The notes below the pieces were generated by a model that saw only the letters and a program-made list of their open reading frames with translations, searched no databases and had not been told where the DNA came from. A DNA stretch of 54,201 bases from an uncultured Bacteroidia bacterium. GTDB lineage: Bacteria; Bacteroidota; Bacteroidia; Bacteroidales; Prolixibacteraceae. This document shows, in pieces, positions 41,701-52,500 of the stretch (position 1 is its first letter; each line of letters starts with the position of its first letter). The stretch is taken from assembly GCA_903904515.1 (NCBI GenBank), contig CAIVCR010000094.1, positions 1 to 54,201 of the forward strand, written 5' to 3'. Both the position numbers and the translations under genes were made by a program.

Positions 41701-44700
41701 TAAAGGTAGATTTAGGGGTGATAACAGTGGATCGGTTTAAACTTAAGATCCCCCTCGATCCCGTTGGACCACCTCAGATTATACCAAGTGGTGTGCGCGT
41801 GAATATTCCCGGAGTGATTGTTGGGAACGGATTTGTGAATATTGTGGATGCCGATGTTGTTCAGCCTGATGGTATAACTATTCATTCAAAAGGTGTTGAA
41901 GGTGGACTGGATCTTACCTTAGTAAGTCTGAAACTGCGAATTGCAGGAAATGTAGCATTTGGAAGCATTAAAGACAATGTTTCCGGGCGTGAAGCTATTG
42001 CTGTATTTGTTGGTTTGATTGTCGAATTTCCGACCCCGATTATTTTAGGTCAGTCGGGGATGGGACTCTACGGCCTGTCGGGCTTATTTGCTATGCATTA
42101 CCGGAGAATTGAAGATCCCCGTCAGCCAACAGATGCTGTGGGTCCTGCATTAAAATGGCTAATCAAAGCAGGAGGAGAAGCTCAGAAATTGTACAATGGA
42201 GGGGTTAAGCTTTGGGAGCCCCAGTTTGACCGCTGGAGTTTCGGAGTAGGAGCAGTGTTGGGAACTATCGAAGGAGGGACACTGGTTAACCTCCAGGGGA
42301 TGTTTGTCCTTGAATTGCCGGGGCCGCGTATCCTGATCATGATTAAAATGCGCCTGATCACACCAAAACCGAAGGTGAACACAGATCCCGCACAAATGGA
42401 ACTGGGAATGATCGGAGTGATCGATCTTGACTTCCAGCAGATGCAACTCACAGTGGGTGTGATGGTTAATTTTGAAATTAAAGAATTGCTGCAAATAGCT
42501 ATTCCTATTGAATTGTATTTCAAGTTAGATAATCCTTCAAATTGGCATTTATACCTGGGCACTATCAGTCAGCCTGCTTCGGCAAAAATCCTGAATATTG
42601 TGCGTGGAAGTGCCTATTTTATGATTCAGGGAAGCAATCTGGTTTATGCCACTTACGGTAGTGCAGTCCCGGCATTCCTTCAGGATAAGACATTGAATGC
42701 TGTTGCAATTGCTACCGGAATAGAGGCAAGTATTTTATTGGGGGATCCTGGGTCGGTTTATCTGAAAATAGCGGCTGCTGCCCACCTGGGTGTCTCTTTC
42801 TCCCCATTTTTGATTGTCGGCAATCTCCATTTTGAAGGGACATTGCGTCTTGTTGTCATCAGCATTGGAGCTCATGGTGATTTTAACGTAATGGTAAATC
42901 AGCTCCCTGACAAATCGTTTAATACCTATCTCAGAGGTGAAGTTTGCGGTGAAGTGGATTTCTTCTTCTTTTCCATCAGCGCCTGTATCAGTCTTGAAAT
43001 AGGATCAGAAGATCATACAATTATACCACCAAAACTGGTTCGGGGAATTTATCTTCAGAGCTATTCTCCCGTATTGGTATCCGGACAGGCCAGCAATCAG
43101 CGTCCAATTGATGCCAGTCTTGGAAATGCAAAAGAGGTTGAACATGGTGAGGCAACTCCTGTAGACGGTTTCCCAATTGTTCCAATTGATTCGGTGATCG
43201 TTTTGCAATTGCAGGCAGCCCCTGAAATTGCAGTAAATCTTAATACGCTGACTTTTACTGAAGATGTTTTGGCTGCACCGGGACGTCCCTCAGGAGGATG
43301 GTATCAGCTTAGTGAAGATGTTCAGGTCCAGTACGTGATCAATAGTTTATCGTTGTCAGAAAATGGGGCCGTTTATTCCGGAACCAGACCACCTGCAACA
43401 TGGAGGCTTGACCGTCCGCATCAACCTAATGGGGCAGATACTGCCATAGATCTGGCACTTTTCAGTCGTGTTCCTACAGCTGCAGAGTTTGCAATGGAAC
43501 GGTCGACAGACCTTAAAAAAAGTGTTACAGTGCGTTGGGAGAATGCATGCAAGCCCGCAGCCCCACCGACACGCGTGATGTATAGCTTTTGTAATCAGCC
43601 TCTGGGAGCCTCCAGACATGGATGGAAAATACGGGGTATAGCATTGCCTGATCCACCCGATACCATCCGCTCTGAGCCACCAAAAACCTTGATCTCTGTT
43701 TATGGACCCGATTGCTGTGGTACGCAGAATCCGTTCGATCTGTTACTCGCAGAATATGGATATCCCTATTCTGAAACAGCTGAAATTGTTGGAGTTAACA
43801 ATCTGATGATTAGTGCGAACAGGACTGTAGGCTCTTTTACTCACATTGACTTCGCAAGTCATCAGGTTAATTTGGACACAGCATCGCTATCCGATTTACG
43901 TACAACACAGGATTTAAAAAAGTGTTATGACCTTACGGCATTAAAAAAAGGGTACCAAAGGAATCCGATAATATTAGAGAATGAGATCGAAATTTATAGT
44001 TCTGCTACAAAAAAAGGGATCTATAGCAAAACAAGAGGATTCCTAAGCGAGAATGTTTTTTTGCAGTCGAAACAGCTTAAAACACGCATCAGGTTATTGC
44101 AGGATGTGAAGGGTATTTCCGTACGTGAGTTTATGCGTATTGATGTTTTAGGTGCGCCGGTACAGGAGGTGTCGGTAGAGTTTATTTCCTATTCAAATAA
44201 ACCCCGGACCGTTCTTACTGTTTATGCTTATAATGATCAGATGAAATTGGTTGCCCACCAAAAGTGGACACCAACTACGGATCAAAAAACAGAACACGCA
44301 CAAGTTGATATCCGTGCTTTGAATATCAAATACCTGTTGATTGCGAGCCGATATTTTGTGGGAATTCTTACACGTATTTGTCTGAGTAGAAAAATTACTC
44401 CTGTAATTGATTCGTGTGGAAACTGTTATCGGGCTTTACAGTTGCCATGGGAGAATAAAAGAACGCAACAACTTCAGGATAACAGGGACCAGCCCGATGT
44501 TGAATTAGTGAGAAATTATCTCGATAAAAAACCTTGCTGCCGTTATATAACCATCGAAACAGGGGCTTGCGAGGAGATCTCGCTTTTCGGTGCGGTTTAC
44601 AGTAAGTTTACAAACCAGATTCAAGTTGAAGAGTTGGATGAAAACAATACTATTCTGGCTTCCTACTTGCTTTCTGATCTTGCCCCGAAAGTTATCACAC

Positions 44701-46199
44701 AACCTGCAACAGAACTTCCGAAAAGTTGGCTTGAGCCTGATTTGCCCTGGCGAAAATGCACCATTCCGGTACTTATGTTTATGTACAGTGATCAATTCCG
44801 GATTTATGATAAGATACTGATTACACTTCGTCCGGTTAAAGGTGAGGCTTGTAAACGAATTCGGTTCAATACCTGCGAGGTCCATTCCAATATGCCTGCG
44901 ATGTACCTGGCTTTGGCCGATTTGCTAACTTCAGGCGAAGTTCAGCACCAGCAAACAATTACCGAAATCCAGCAAACCGATAAAAAAACGCTCGATGATT
45001 ATGTAAATAATAATACGCCACGAGTCCTTATGAAACCTGATCAGGTTTACAGGCTGAATGTGAATTATTCTGTTAAGATCAAGTCGACGGGACAACCTGA
45101 TAATACGCAGTCATTTGACCAGGATTTTGTTTTTAAAACTGACAATAAGGCTCCTGCAGAATTGAACAGTTATGTGTTGGGTACAACACCTGAGATGGAT
45201 GAACATTTCCATTTTTATGGAGAAGAACTGGCAGTGGTGTTTAATGACCCTGAAATACTCAGGTTATATGAGGCCTATGGCAAGCACCTTCGGGCTGTAA
45301 TCCGGGGCGCTGATGGCGCACAGGTTATCAATAGTCCGGATGAACTTCATACACTTGAAGAAATTCCTGCTGAAGTTAATTCACCATACCGTGAATATGT
45401 TGAAGAGTTACTTCAAAGTGGTGCATTGCCATGTGTCGGAGGTGTAGTGAATTTTGAACAGCATGGTATCTATAATGCTCCTTACAAACTCAAGCCGCTG
45501 ATGCCTTATACGCTTGATATTGAGTTTATAGAAGCTGATCCTGCTGTTCCGGATCAGGCAAATACGCCATTGTACAGACGTGCATTTACCACTTCGCGTT
45601 TTGAGGACCTTAAGGAATTTGCTCAGACTCATAAAAGTTTTGCAGTTAAACATAGGGCATTAATATCCGATTTGTCAGGATTGCCTGATTTGGTGGGAGG
45701 AATTGACCCTGTGGTATCGGCTACCGACAAAGAGATTGAGCAGGCACTGATAAATGCTGGTGTTCCTTTTAGTCAGGATGAGGAGAAAAGCGGGTTTACT
45801 ATTCTTTGGCGGCAATCCGGTAGTTTGTGGAGACCTTGCGCGATGGTGATTGATGCTTCAGAACCTACCTGGAAAAAACGGATTGAGCCGATGCCTAAAC
45901 AGATGGTTGGTAGTGATAACACGGTGATTGATCCTGCGTTTGTAATTTATGAAAAACAGGAAAAAGATCACCTGCTGCTAAAATCTGTGGCAGGGGAGGA
46001 CCTGGTAAAGGGATTCATTCGCTCGACCGGAGGAACCAGAACTGTTGTCGTTTTTAAAGACGGGTTAGTGATTCCTGCTTCAGGATCTCTCTGCACGATT
46101 CAGATTCAACGACCATCAAGTTCTCTCTATGGGTTATCTGCCAAAACCGAGACATTAATTCAAATAAACCTTTTACCTAAAGCACCCTGGGAGGATTAA
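38751..46199 (+). CDS. Giant 2482-residue protein of unknown function with internal OmpA-like domain
   Basis: No signal peptide or lipobox (MAFSHLGLFDLLAPEYLAGF). Residues 1-340 are beta-rich and unassigned; 350-415 look like an Ig/PKD-type sandwich (THNIVIKVTDN). Residues about 555-660 resemble an OmpA-like domain: LDGYASNDPSN, LSHNRAQTVYQLL (Asn605-Arg606) and NRCVKVVYTF. A proline-rich linker (677-693) follows. Two hydrophobic stretches (798-820, 825-848) precede a long beta-rich block (850-1500) with strands such as VNLQGMFVLELPGP, which recall DUF6603-type giant proteins, from memory only. The C-terminal 900 residues hold cysteine groups (C1889-G-N-C1892, PDCCG, KPCCRY). First of three tightly spaced genes; the stop is two bases before the next ATG. 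Confidence 0.8.
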   Translation: MAFSHLGLFDLLAPEYLAGFDFPEYVHRYLSILGIDELHTHEGSGSVVYNGICSFTGDGSGAPEMTHADPSGTQLTFPMNRIRFRLSIPRDGAAFIRTEANSSTSDKLPQVAVLLNDLFEATTLEPLSPTDLPGTKFTLQLFINNVRFSLGTDWVAGEFDAALHKVVTHTDPRLAGKPVEMVMPGLAFTFSQGDDPSNMNLKFTLDSFGSNSLDAPNDLGMGEVIRMEPGIALHTSGHVAFSVEQILLDTSQDATPPEILDHFGIGDDWQGIYIKQLLFYYNNDQSLGFAVRLADALFGFDGKVSFEAELDIYPNPDTTSLVVTPVYFHGSAKVDPVHRGIVDPEPAALPADPPGLVRLTQGDAMQLDISRGVPPFQIEVLEGAVNLWDTTNRRVIFNTPGTHNIVIKVTDNKVPDHQKFREYIQVVVAALVAPVPASGSPADSGATPRPLPLIHYNQTGNDTIYALEKISGEENPARFRVVGGNNFTIEITQTAGGTAAVRTISNEREFSIDVQPGTTYTIGLTFSAIDPSTPSETRYVQFKYDRPLNSEVSTYVMHGSGDTEFESSFSSLPNHPASALTGIVLDGYASNDPSNPAHDIELSHNRAQTVYQLLQSGYTSSILPAPGAPNYHGHSGLPFSPDSEPRNRCVKVVYTFATTPSHLVTGTLSRESYPPVTTPPPPSPQETPAAPPHLRGIPPAFKLLGVRVKIDNNQLSLLEIYCKVDFETDIEKKLREAPDSDAGGTLDMSHEGVVDFKIGYIYDRASQETTISLLVHTEEGDTSGILNFENNANRDDRLKNIAGALLLFAPIMNASASSVVANKDDVGAWIGLVASFGTAVLIGGLNVFRTRKVVLYGIEGKFKWIRPDSGLPGRWDLGCILDYGIEFDIIVDALGIGQDRKPSAPLPLPRPLKARYRAIGFNIVLGVDGSAQYQSIFDTSKGYELDLSDPSLFRLPAPLGTLFNIVGARVARFNPVTFEVDFAIKVDLGVITVDRFKLKIPLDPVGPPQIIPSGVRVNIPGVIVGNGFVNIVDADVVQPDGITIHSKGVEGGLDLTLVSLKLRIAGNVAFGSIKDNVSGREAIAVFVGLIVEFPTPIILGQSGMGLYGLSGLFAMHYRRIEDPRQPTDAVGPALKWLIKAGGEAQKLYNGGVKLWEPQFDRWSFGVGAVLGTIEGGTLVNLQGMFVLELPGPRILIMIKMRLITPKPKVNTDPAQMELGMIGVIDLDFQQMQLTVGVMVNFEIKELLQIAIPIELYFKLDNPSNWHLYLGTISQPASAKILNIVRGSAYFMIQGSNLVYATYGSAVPAFLQDKTLNAVAIATGIEASILLGDPGSVYLKIAAAAHLGVSFSPFLIVGNLHFEGTLRLVVISIGAHGDFNVMVNQLPDKSFNTYLRGEVCGEVDFFFFSISACISLEIGSEDHTIIPPKLVRGIYLQSYSPVLVSGQASNQRPIDASLGNAKEVEHGEATPVDGFPIVPIDSVIVLQLQAAPEIAVNLNTLTFTEDVLAAPGRPSGGWYQLSEDVQVQYVINSLSLSENGAVYSGTRPPATWRLDRPHQPNGADTAIDLALFSRVPTAAEFAMERSTDLKKSVTVRWENACKPAAPPTRVMYSFCNQPLGASRHGWKIRGIALPDPPDTIRSEPPKTLISVYGPDCCGTQNPFDLLLAEYGYPYSETAEIVGVNNLMISANRTVGSFTHIDFASHQVNLDTASLSDLRTTQDLKKCYDLTALKKGYQRNPIILENEIEIYSSATKKGIYSKTRGFLSENVFLQSKQLKTRIRLLQDVKGISVREFMRIDVLGAPVQEVSVEFISYSNKPRTVLTVYAYNDQMKLVAHQKWTPTTDQKTEHAQVDIRALNIKYLLIASRYFVGILTRICLSRKITPVIDSCGNCYRALQLPWENKRTQQLQDNRDQPDVELVRNYLDKKPCCRYITIETGACEEISLFGAVYSKFTNQIQVEELDENNTILASYLLSDLAPKVITQPATELPKSWLEPDLPWRKCTIPVLMFMYSDQFRIYDKILITLRPVKGEACKRIRFNTCEVHSNMPAMYLALADLLTSGEVQHQQTITEIQQTDKKTLDDYVNNNTPRVLMKPDQVYRLNVNYSVKIKSTGQPDNTQSFDQDFVFKTDNKAPAELNSYVLGTTPEMDEHFHFYGEELAVVFNDPEILRLYEAYGKHLRAVIRGADGAQVINSPDELHTLEEIPAEVNSPYREYVEELLQSGALPCVGGVVNFEQHGIYNAPYKLKPLMPYTLDIEFIEADPAVPDQANTPLYRRAFTTSRFEDLKEFAQTHKSFAVKHRALISDLSGLPDLVGGIDPVVSATDKEIEQALINAGVPFSQDEEKSGFTILWRQSGSLWRPCAMVIDASEPTWKKRIEPMPKQMVGSDNTVIDPAFVIYEKQEKDHLLLKSVAGEDLVKGFIRSTGGTRTVVVFKDGLVIPASGSLCTIQIQRPSSSLYGLSAKTETLIQINLLPKAPWED

Positions 46200-46201
46200 T
46201 T

Positions 46202-49200
46202 ATGCCTATATTACTGCCACAATTCAGATTATTCAGTGCTTACATTCAACCTCCGGCTGATAAAACGGGTCAGCCGACTGTTGATATAGCGAAAATGCTT
46301 GCGGAGTTAAGGGAACTCGTTGATAAGGATGCTTTTCCGGCAGAGTTCCAAAAGGAGATCAAAGATCAGACTGCAACTATGCCGGAATGGGGTCCGCAAC
46401 CTGTAGGTTTACGCTGGTCAATGATACCCGGGTTTGGATTCCCGAGAGAGGCATTCTCGGTATTTCGACGTAAACAGCAATATGATAACGTAATAGCATG
46501 GCTGACTGATGTGGCCATCCTGACAAATGTACTGAATTTCACTTTTAATGATGAAGATCAGTATATCATCGCAGTCTCAGCTACCCCTGACACGGGAACG
46601 ACGATGACCATGGAGGCTATGACTCATGACGGAAAGGTGATACCGGAACTCACCAGACAACTTTCATCAGGCGGGGTACTTTTCTTCAAATCCCCTTTTA
46701 TCAGAGGTTTACGGATACAAGGATTAGGCACAATATCCCAGATTTCCTCAGTCAGAACAAGTGATGTACTTAACGCAACAGGGTGGGAGCTGATTCAAAA
46801 AGTAGGATTGCCTTTCCCCAAAGGGATGACTGCTGCTTATAGTGATGCTCCACAGGGATTTATCGGTGTGAAGACATCTCCGGACCGGGCTGCAAAACAA
46901 CGTTTACAGATGGGGGAGATGCTCTATCAGAATCCACCTCCCCTGAATGCCACATTGAACTCACCCGATTGGACAGCACCCGATCCGGGTAAATATCTCG
47001 ACAAGCTTATTAATCAGCCTGATCAGCCATTGAGCATGATTTGCGAATGCCTCGAGAATTGTGACGATTCATCGTGGATCGCAGCCAAACGGCAACCTGC
47101 CTATTTCACAAAACGTATTTTGCCGGGCATTACCCAGGAGGGGAATCCGAATACAGGGGACGATGTTAATGCCCAAATTCCTGTTGTTGCTACTAATCTG
47201 ATCGCTGTTTCGAGCGATAACTTTGCTTCATTGGGATTGGGGTATGGAACCTATGATTTTATCAGGACAGCCTCATCCCGGCTTTCGGCAACTCATGTCG
47301 AGAGTGCCAGAACCTCTGCAGGTTCATCTTTAACCTCGGGTTTTGATTACCTGGTAACCGCTCCATTTACGGTGCGTCCTTCCGGAGATTTTGAATTTCC
47401 GGAATTCTTTAAAACCTTTTCTGAATTGCAGATTTTTGGGGCATTATCAGAGGAACTACCATTACCGCTTGCTCCATCCGATCTCAAAGCTAAATCGGAG
47501 CAGATAAACCGGCCGGTATATACCGATGCCAGGGCAACTGAGGCCATTCGGCTTAGCTGGCTGGCACCTTCATTCCCTCAGGGTTATGGTCTTACATCCG
47601 CAATAGGCAGTATTTCACCTTTCTGGCTAAACGACCAGTGCGACTTCCCGGGGAAAGTTTATCGTCCCTTTTTAACTTGTCAGCCGAAGAATGAAATTCC
47701 AAATGAGTTTACAGGCCGTTTTTCGTTTGTTGAGTCTGAAAGTCCTGTCCCATTGAATGGAGTTAGCCATGATCAATATTTTGTTGCAGGTCTCGATGTG
47801 CTGGGGAGATGGTCGCAATTCACACAATCAGAGCATATTGCAATGGCCATGCAGCCTCAAAAGCCAGCTATAACAGCGGTAAGGCTTTCACTGGAAAATC
47901 CCGATCTTGTCTTTCCTCCAATGCCCAATACAATCCCCTGCACATTGGATATTGAATTTAGTTGGGAGTCAACCGACCGGAGAGTAGCGAAAATAGAGTT
48001 TGCTGGTTGTTTTTACCATGCAGCACTTTTACCACCAGACATTCCTGCTTCGGGTTTTTATACTAATGCTTTAAATAATCCGACACATTCGATTATAACT
48101 GTTAGTTTTAATTCTTCTGGCGTGCCAATTTCTGATTTTGGAACGGTCACCTTATTGACAGCTACAGATTCATCAATTCCCAATCTGCAAAAATACAGAC
48201 TCGTTGTGAACGGGATTACTGCGACCTTTCCAAATGGATCTCCGAATGCGGTCTCTTATGCTGTTTATGGTCGTGCCCTGGAGTTGGTCAATGTGCCGAC
48301 AAATTTATTTAGCGAATATATTGGTCCGGTAAAAAGCAAACTTGATGACCCGCGTCAACCGCAGGTAGTGATTTTGCCAGCTACGGTTCAGTTCACTGCT
48401 CTCCCTGATGCAACCCGCAAAGGGCGAGGCCATCTAAGTTGGGCTTCAGCCGGAGGAGCTATCGGGTATCATGTTTATGAAGCGAGCGAAGTTGCCATCC
48501 GAAGCTATATTGAGCCTCTCGTCGCTCTGGAAACTCCCGCTATTGATTTGTTGCCACTCACGGACAACCATTCTTTACGTGCAACGCAACTGCGTGATTT
48601 ATTAGCAATTCCCAAATATGCTTCAGCTGCAGCACGCGCTTTTTCAAAATACAATAAGGAACTGCTAACTGAAACAGCCGTAGAACTTGAAATTCCATCA
48701 GGATCTGAAGTGCTTACCGTTTATCGGATAAGCTCCATGAATGGTTCCAATATAGAATCGGATAAGTCAGGACCTGTTTTTTATGCTGTACCACGCCTTG
48801 TTAAACCTGCACCTCCCATTTTAATGGTGAAAACGGTTTTGGCAGGGATTGAAATCACGGCACTGAACGGAGCAGGTCCGACTCCTGCAGGCTTCAGAGT
48901 CTATCGAATCCGGAAAAGCCTCCCGTCAACCGATATCGGGACCAAAGGATTGCCTGTATTGAAAGAGGATAATTCAGGTTGGACCAGTACCGTTTATACC
49001 AGTTTACAAGGAACTCTTTACCCAGGGAAAAAGATAGTGGACACAATAGCTGTACGTAACTGGAAACCATATTTTTATCAGGTTACAGGAATTGGAATTT
49101 TAGATACTGAAAAAGGATTGCTTCCAGGTGAATCCAAAGGTTCGTCTACCCTGCAATCCTATTTCCCACCATTAGTACCTCCTCAAATTACAATTGTTGG

Positions 49201-49519
49201 AACCCTCTTGTCTCCTCCAACTGTTCAGTTCACAACCGATATTCCATTTATCGCAGTAGAATTAGGGCGGGCAATATTGGAAGTCTTTGAGTTAATCTCC
49301 AGTGGAGTAGGAGAGAGTAAGTCATTACTGACCTCTTTTTTTGCTGATGATTTAACAGCTGGTGCCACAGCAGTTGCCAACATGACTCTTCTAATCCCTG
49401 ATTCAGGATCCGGAATCACAACGCTTTCGTTGGTTCTACCTTCAGGAATTCTAAAAGGGGCCATTCGAATCACCGATCCGTTACGTCGTTCTACGGAAGT
49501 TAGATTTGAAATTACATAA
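46202..49519 (+). CDS. Large 1105-residue protein of unknown function with FN3-like segments
   Basis: No signal peptide (MPILLPQFRLFSAYIQPPAD). It starts two bases after the stop of the 2482-codon gene, implying translational coupling and a shared complex or assembly. Residues about 445-465 (AIRLSWLAPSFPQGYGL), 739-763 (GHLSWASAGGAIGYHVYEA) and 872-906 (GIEITALNGAGPTPAGFRVYRI) fit fibronectin type III strands, suggesting several beta-sandwich modules. CECLENCDDSSW near residue 280 is a cysteine cluster. The N-terminal 280 residues are unassigned. I recognise no catalytic motif. Confidence 0.8.
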   Translation: MPILLPQFRLFSAYIQPPADKTGQPTVDIAKMLAELRELVDKDAFPAEFQKEIKDQTATMPEWGPQPVGLRWSMIPGFGFPREAFSVFRRKQQYDNVIAWLTDVAILTNVLNFTFNDEDQYIIAVSATPDTGTTMTMEAMTHDGKVIPELTRQLSSGGVLFFKSPFIRGLRIQGLGTISQISSVRTSDVLNATGWELIQKVGLPFPKGMTAAYSDAPQGFIGVKTSPDRAAKQRLQMGEMLYQNPPPLNATLNSPDWTAPDPGKYLDKLINQPDQPLSMICECLENCDDSSWIAAKRQPAYFTKRILPGITQEGNPNTGDDVNAQIPVVATNLIAVSSDNFASLGLGYGTYDFIRTASSRLSATHVESARTSAGSSLTSGFDYLVTAPFTVRPSGDFEFPEFFKTFSELQIFGALSEELPLPLAPSDLKAKSEQINRPVYTDARATEAIRLSWLAPSFPQGYGLTSAIGSISPFWLNDQCDFPGKVYRPFLTCQPKNEIPNEFTGRFSFVESESPVPLNGVSHDQYFVAGLDVLGRWSQFTQSEHIAMAMQPQKPAITAVRLSLENPDLVFPPMPNTIPCTLDIEFSWESTDRRVAKIEFAGCFYHAALLPPDIPASGFYTNALNNPTHSIITVSFNSSGVPISDFGTVTLLTATDSSIPNLQKYRLVVNGITATFPNGSPNAVSYAVYGRALELVNVPTNLFSEYIGPVKSKLDDPRQPQVVILPATVQFTALPDATRKGRGHLSWASAGGAIGYHVYEASEVAIRSYIEPLVALETPAIDLLPLTDNHSLRATQLRDLLAIPKYASAAARAFSKYNKELLTETAVELEIPSGSEVLTVYRISSMNGSNIESDKSGPVFYAVPRLVKPAPPILMVKTVLAGIEITALNGAGPTPAGFRVYRIRKSLPSTDIGTKGLPVLKEDNSGWTSTVYTSLQGTLYPGKKIVDTIAVRNWKPYFYQVTGIGILDTEKGLLPGESKGSSTLQSYFPPLVPPQITIVGTLLSPPTVQFTTDIPFIAVELGRAILEVFELISSGVGESKSLLTSFFADDLTAGATAVANMTLLIPDSGSGITTLSLVLPSGILKGAIRITDPLRRSTEVRFEIT

Positions 49520-49555
49520 ATAGCAGTTACCTGTTTAAACCTAAATTTCAATATT

Positions 49556-52500
49556 ATGCCATTAATTAATGACCTGACCCGTGCTAACCTGAAACAATTT
49601 GGCCTGGAACCTTTTGGAATAAGTTTACCAGCCCTGTCGAAGCAGTGGATTAATATTCCGGGATCAGATATTTCATCTGCCATAACCTTAGATGAAAATA
49701 ACCTGTCAATCAGCTCATCAGCACCATGGATGATGCCCATAAGTGCGATGGGCCGAAAAGTAGACACTTCGGATTTGGCGATCAATGTTACCCTTACCAA
49801 AGCTGATGGAAGTTGCATGAATGAAGCCGGACTTTTTTTTGAGCTTTTCCCGCATGCCTATCTTCGTTTACAAAAACTCTATTCGCTCAAATTTGAAACT
49901 GCAGGAACCCATAATCCACTTCGGACCACTGGCATTTCCATTCGTCCTGTACCCAAATATTTTTTTATCGCCAACAGTTCTATTCCAACAGATGTTCATG
50001 GTGGATTTATTGTTGCCGGAGGGAATACAGAAATCTCAGGTGAACTTAGGTTTTTCGACGAACAGGGATTTATCATTCATCCACTGGCTGTGGCTTCAGC
50101 TTTTAACGCTTTGGCCGGCATATATGCTGGTCTTGTAAAAACATCGTCTCCTGATCAACTTACGGGCATTATTGGATTACATCCTGACAGTTTTTTAGTG
50201 CGTTATGTTACTCCTGACGGCAATCCATATACCGGGGAAAACATTGAGGGTGCATCAGCTGTAAATACTGCGACCGGACTTTTTTCTGCGAATGATTTCA
50301 GCGGAACCGATTCAACGATTCATTCGCAATTAACACGAACTGCTGATACCGGAACAACGGGTGTTTTCCCTGCTGTTCAGGCGCGCCATTTTCATTTTGG
50401 TCTCACGACCTACGGACGCATGGATGGAACGATCAACATACCGAAAGCAAATGTGGCAGTTACACTAAGTCACGAATTTTATACCGTTCAGGTAGTTGAT
50501 ACACGCACATACCTCACAGGTACACCAGACCCTGATTATAACGGATCGAAAATAGAGCCGAAACCGGTTGTCAGATTGCACGAAAATATCGAATTACAGG
50601 CAGATGGCAATTCACTGATGAGGCAGTTGCAATTAGTAGCCGATGGGGCAGCTACTGAATCATTGATTGTCGGGACAGAATTGGATACGCGGTTTCCCCT
50701 ACCATTGACAGGCGATCGGTATTGGCCTCTTTTCCCTCCTGTTACAGAAGGAATTACAGCCGATGATGCAACTTTTCCTTCAAATCTTAAGGAACAGTTG
50801 ACTCACTATTCAAAAGCAGAAGTAATCACGGGAACAGCCGATATTCAACTTACACTTACCGGTTTACCGTTAGATTCTACTGTACGTGTATATACGAGGC
50901 AATTTACTCCGGATGCGCGGATTTTGCGTTTAACCGGTCCCGGGGGAATCGCAGCCACAGAGGTCTCACCTCCGGTGGCCCCGGCATCTCCTTCACGGAA
51001 ATTTAATGGCGAATGTGCACTCAGACTGAAAAACCCATTGCATTTAACCCCTCCCATTACATTTAGTCCGAACCCGTCACTCATTGTTGATGTGTGCATC
51101 GTCCAGCGTAGTGGTAAAAAAAGAATCATTGGAGGAATTGAAATACCGATAAATACTGGTGGCGTGCCACCTTCTGCTGAACCCACAGAGAATGCAGCAG
51201 TAAGTATTTCGAAAAAGGGTGTTTCGAAAGCGGCCATTCTCGGCTTACATTCAACATCAGTGTCATTTATTCCAACGACGAGTTTCAATGATTTCATCAA
51301 TAAGATCCTTGAACTTTCGGGCGAAACGCCTCCAAGGGATGCACCCCGGCTTCCGACTATGGCCCGGCGCGATTTAATTGCAGCAGCATTGCGTGGCGGA
51401 TCGTGGAATGCTTTGATCTCAGGTGGCGGAGTGGGCACCTACCTTCACGATGCCTCACCTTTCCTGGGCTCTCCGGGCAGCAGGGGGGGCAAACACGCCA
51501 TTCACACCTCTCTCCAGACCGGGGGTGCATGTTTGGCATATGACCTGGCCCGAATGGCATTCAGAAGGACAACTTCTTTCAATGATCGCATTCAGTCATT
51601 AACCAATAGTAACTGGAATGAACCTTCAGTGAATACGATTCTTCCGGCTGGAGACTCTCCAACCTCATCCAGAGGAACAATCTCCGGAGCTGTATTGCAG
51701 AATATCTCTCCATATTGCGAAATGCCTGAGCTATCACTGATAAAAGAATTTTTAAGTGATTCGGAAATCGCAGGAATACCAGCTGACTGGAATGCGTTGG
51801 TTGATTGGACTGTAGCCAAAATAAACGACATTAGCCTTTCCGGTTTGTCAGGTTTACTAAATACAGCTGTCACCAGTTTAAAAACAGAACTTGTTAACAG
51901 GTTAAATGCATTAAAGGATACCGATCCGCTGCATGAAAGCCGGAATGAACGATTATACGCAGAATTACTGCGCGAAGTATCATCATCTTGTTATGGCAGA
52001 AGGGATTCGCAATGGGCAATTGAAAATGCTATTAAAAAGGCACGAAATTTCATCTATATTGAGACTCCGGGATTTTCAGCAACAGAATATAGTCCCGGGG
52101 ATAATTACAGCCGTAACCTGACCAATCTATTGGCAGATCGGATTGCAGCCTGCCCAGGCTTGAAAGTGATCATTTGTGTCCCTAAAATGCCCGATTACGG
52201 GAAAGGTTACGAAGGTTTTGCAGCCCGGGAAGTTCAGGACCGGTTGGATCTGATTCTGGCCCTTCCTGCTAAAAATGTTGTTGCCTTTCATCCGTATGGT
52301 TTTCCGGGAGTAGATTCCAATATCGAAACGAATGCAATAATTGTAGACGATCAATGGGCACTCCTGGGATCATCCTCATTCAGAAGGAGAGGGCTGACCT
52401 TTGATGGCTCAAGTGATTTGGTCTTTACTGAACTGGAACGGGTAAGAGGAGCATCTCCGAAAATTAAAGCTTTCAGGAAAAGCATCTTTGCAGCGCGTTT

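Noticed and set aside
49225..49818. 197-codon ORF antisense to the ends of the second and third giant genes
   Set aside because: Spans a real intergenic junction on the other strand and shows no family features; the plus-strand genes explain the region. The same holds for the 197-codon antisense frame at 50845-51438.
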